From Bemisia tabaci (lineage: Eukaryota; Arthropoda; Insecta; Hemiptera; Aleyrodidae): a stretch of DNA of 64,000 nucleotides. Under the pieces are notes generated by a model. It had not been told where the DNA came from. It saw only the letters and a list, made by a program, of their open reading frames with translations, and did no database searches. This document shows positions 63,721-64,000 of this stretch, in pieces; position 1 is the stretch's first letter; every line of letters begins with the position of its first letter. The DNA is taken from NCBI RefSeq assembly GCF_918797505.1, contig NC_092798.1, positions 2,989,501-3,053,500 on the forward strand, given 5' to 3'. The translations under genes were made by a program, and so were the position numbers.

Positions 63721-64000
63721 ATTGATATGAAATAAAGAGGAACTAAGTGCCAAAATATGCTAACTCATGTGCCCTGGGTATGTGACAAGCGCATTGTGGT
63801 CAGGGCTCATGAGTTAAAGAGCGTCCGTACGACGCTGGCACTTTATGGTCCCCATTCATTCTTACGGCCCTCAACTAACGAGCATACTCCTTCTCTCCCA
63901 CCCGTTTCTGGTTCCTTTTAACATATACACGTCCATTTTTCAATCAGAAACCTCTATTTGTGCACTCGCAAAATCACCTATATGCATAGGGAAACTACTA

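Larger units (their letters stand above)
62887..63936. mobile_element. Long GGACGTATTT-family element with two nested insertions
   Basis: Ends TTTGGACGTATTTATGCCAG and TTAACATATACACGTCCA. Its own body (GGGCGTGATTCTTTCCGGCA, GGGCTCATGAGTTAAAG) is interrupted by a palindrome-bearing repeat (about 63016-63170) and a second TIR element (63173-63720). Confidence 0.7.

Overview
The window reads as animal nuclear DNA, most likely from an insect. It has spliced genes with GT-AG introns, an MADF-BESS gene, BTB-BACK genes of the BTBD1/2/3/6 type, AATAAA signals, and many short inverted-repeat transposons (MITEs) with target-site duplications. The TE families look hemipteran to me, and a whitefly-like genome is my best guess. 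That is recollection, not proof. I see no bacterial operon, CRISPR array or rRNA gene, and no long transposase or reverse-transcriptase reading frame, so the mobile DNA here is almost entirely non-autonomous.

Region 1 (1-2680) holds repeats only: a truncated hAT-type MITE, an inverted-repeat element and a ~215-bp satellite. Region 2 (2685-15193) is a three-exon gene for a 254-residue MADF-BESS nuclear protein (exons 4151-4280, 10592-10893, 14757-15089). A degenerate ~155-180 bp tandem array runs into its first exon and its introns are packed with nested MITEs. An 8-bp-TSD MITE begins 35 bp after the stop and carries the nearest AATAAA. Region 3 (15444-20446) is gene-poor and dominated by palindromes.

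Region 4 (about 20447-48620) is the most interesting part. It is a tandem duplication of a ~14 kb unit, each copy carrying one five-exon gene with the same exon sizes and phases. The encoded protein is BTB, then BACK with the BTBD-type C-terminal helices, ending in an RFQKS motif. At that point the known BTBD1/2/3/6 proteins go on into a PHR domain. Here the last exon instead encodes a ubiquitin-like fold: SDT-V-ELRK, then LENSRPLSDYGI-ES-I-LL, split by a 50-60 residue insertion that differs completely between the two copies. Copy 2 (37225-46240, 461 aa) is intact. Copy 1 (23371-31645, 453 aa if read through) has one extra A in a poly-A run in exon 1 that breaks the frame. A CUL3-adaptor module joined to a ubiquitin-like tail is the candidate undescribed system.

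Region 5 (48620-64000) holds more MITEs, including two near-identical foldback copies with separate TSDs, a 730-bp hairpin, an orphan reading frame at 52251, and an unrecognised two-exon coding fragment at 59981-60653. The right edge is a nested stack of inverted-repeat elements.
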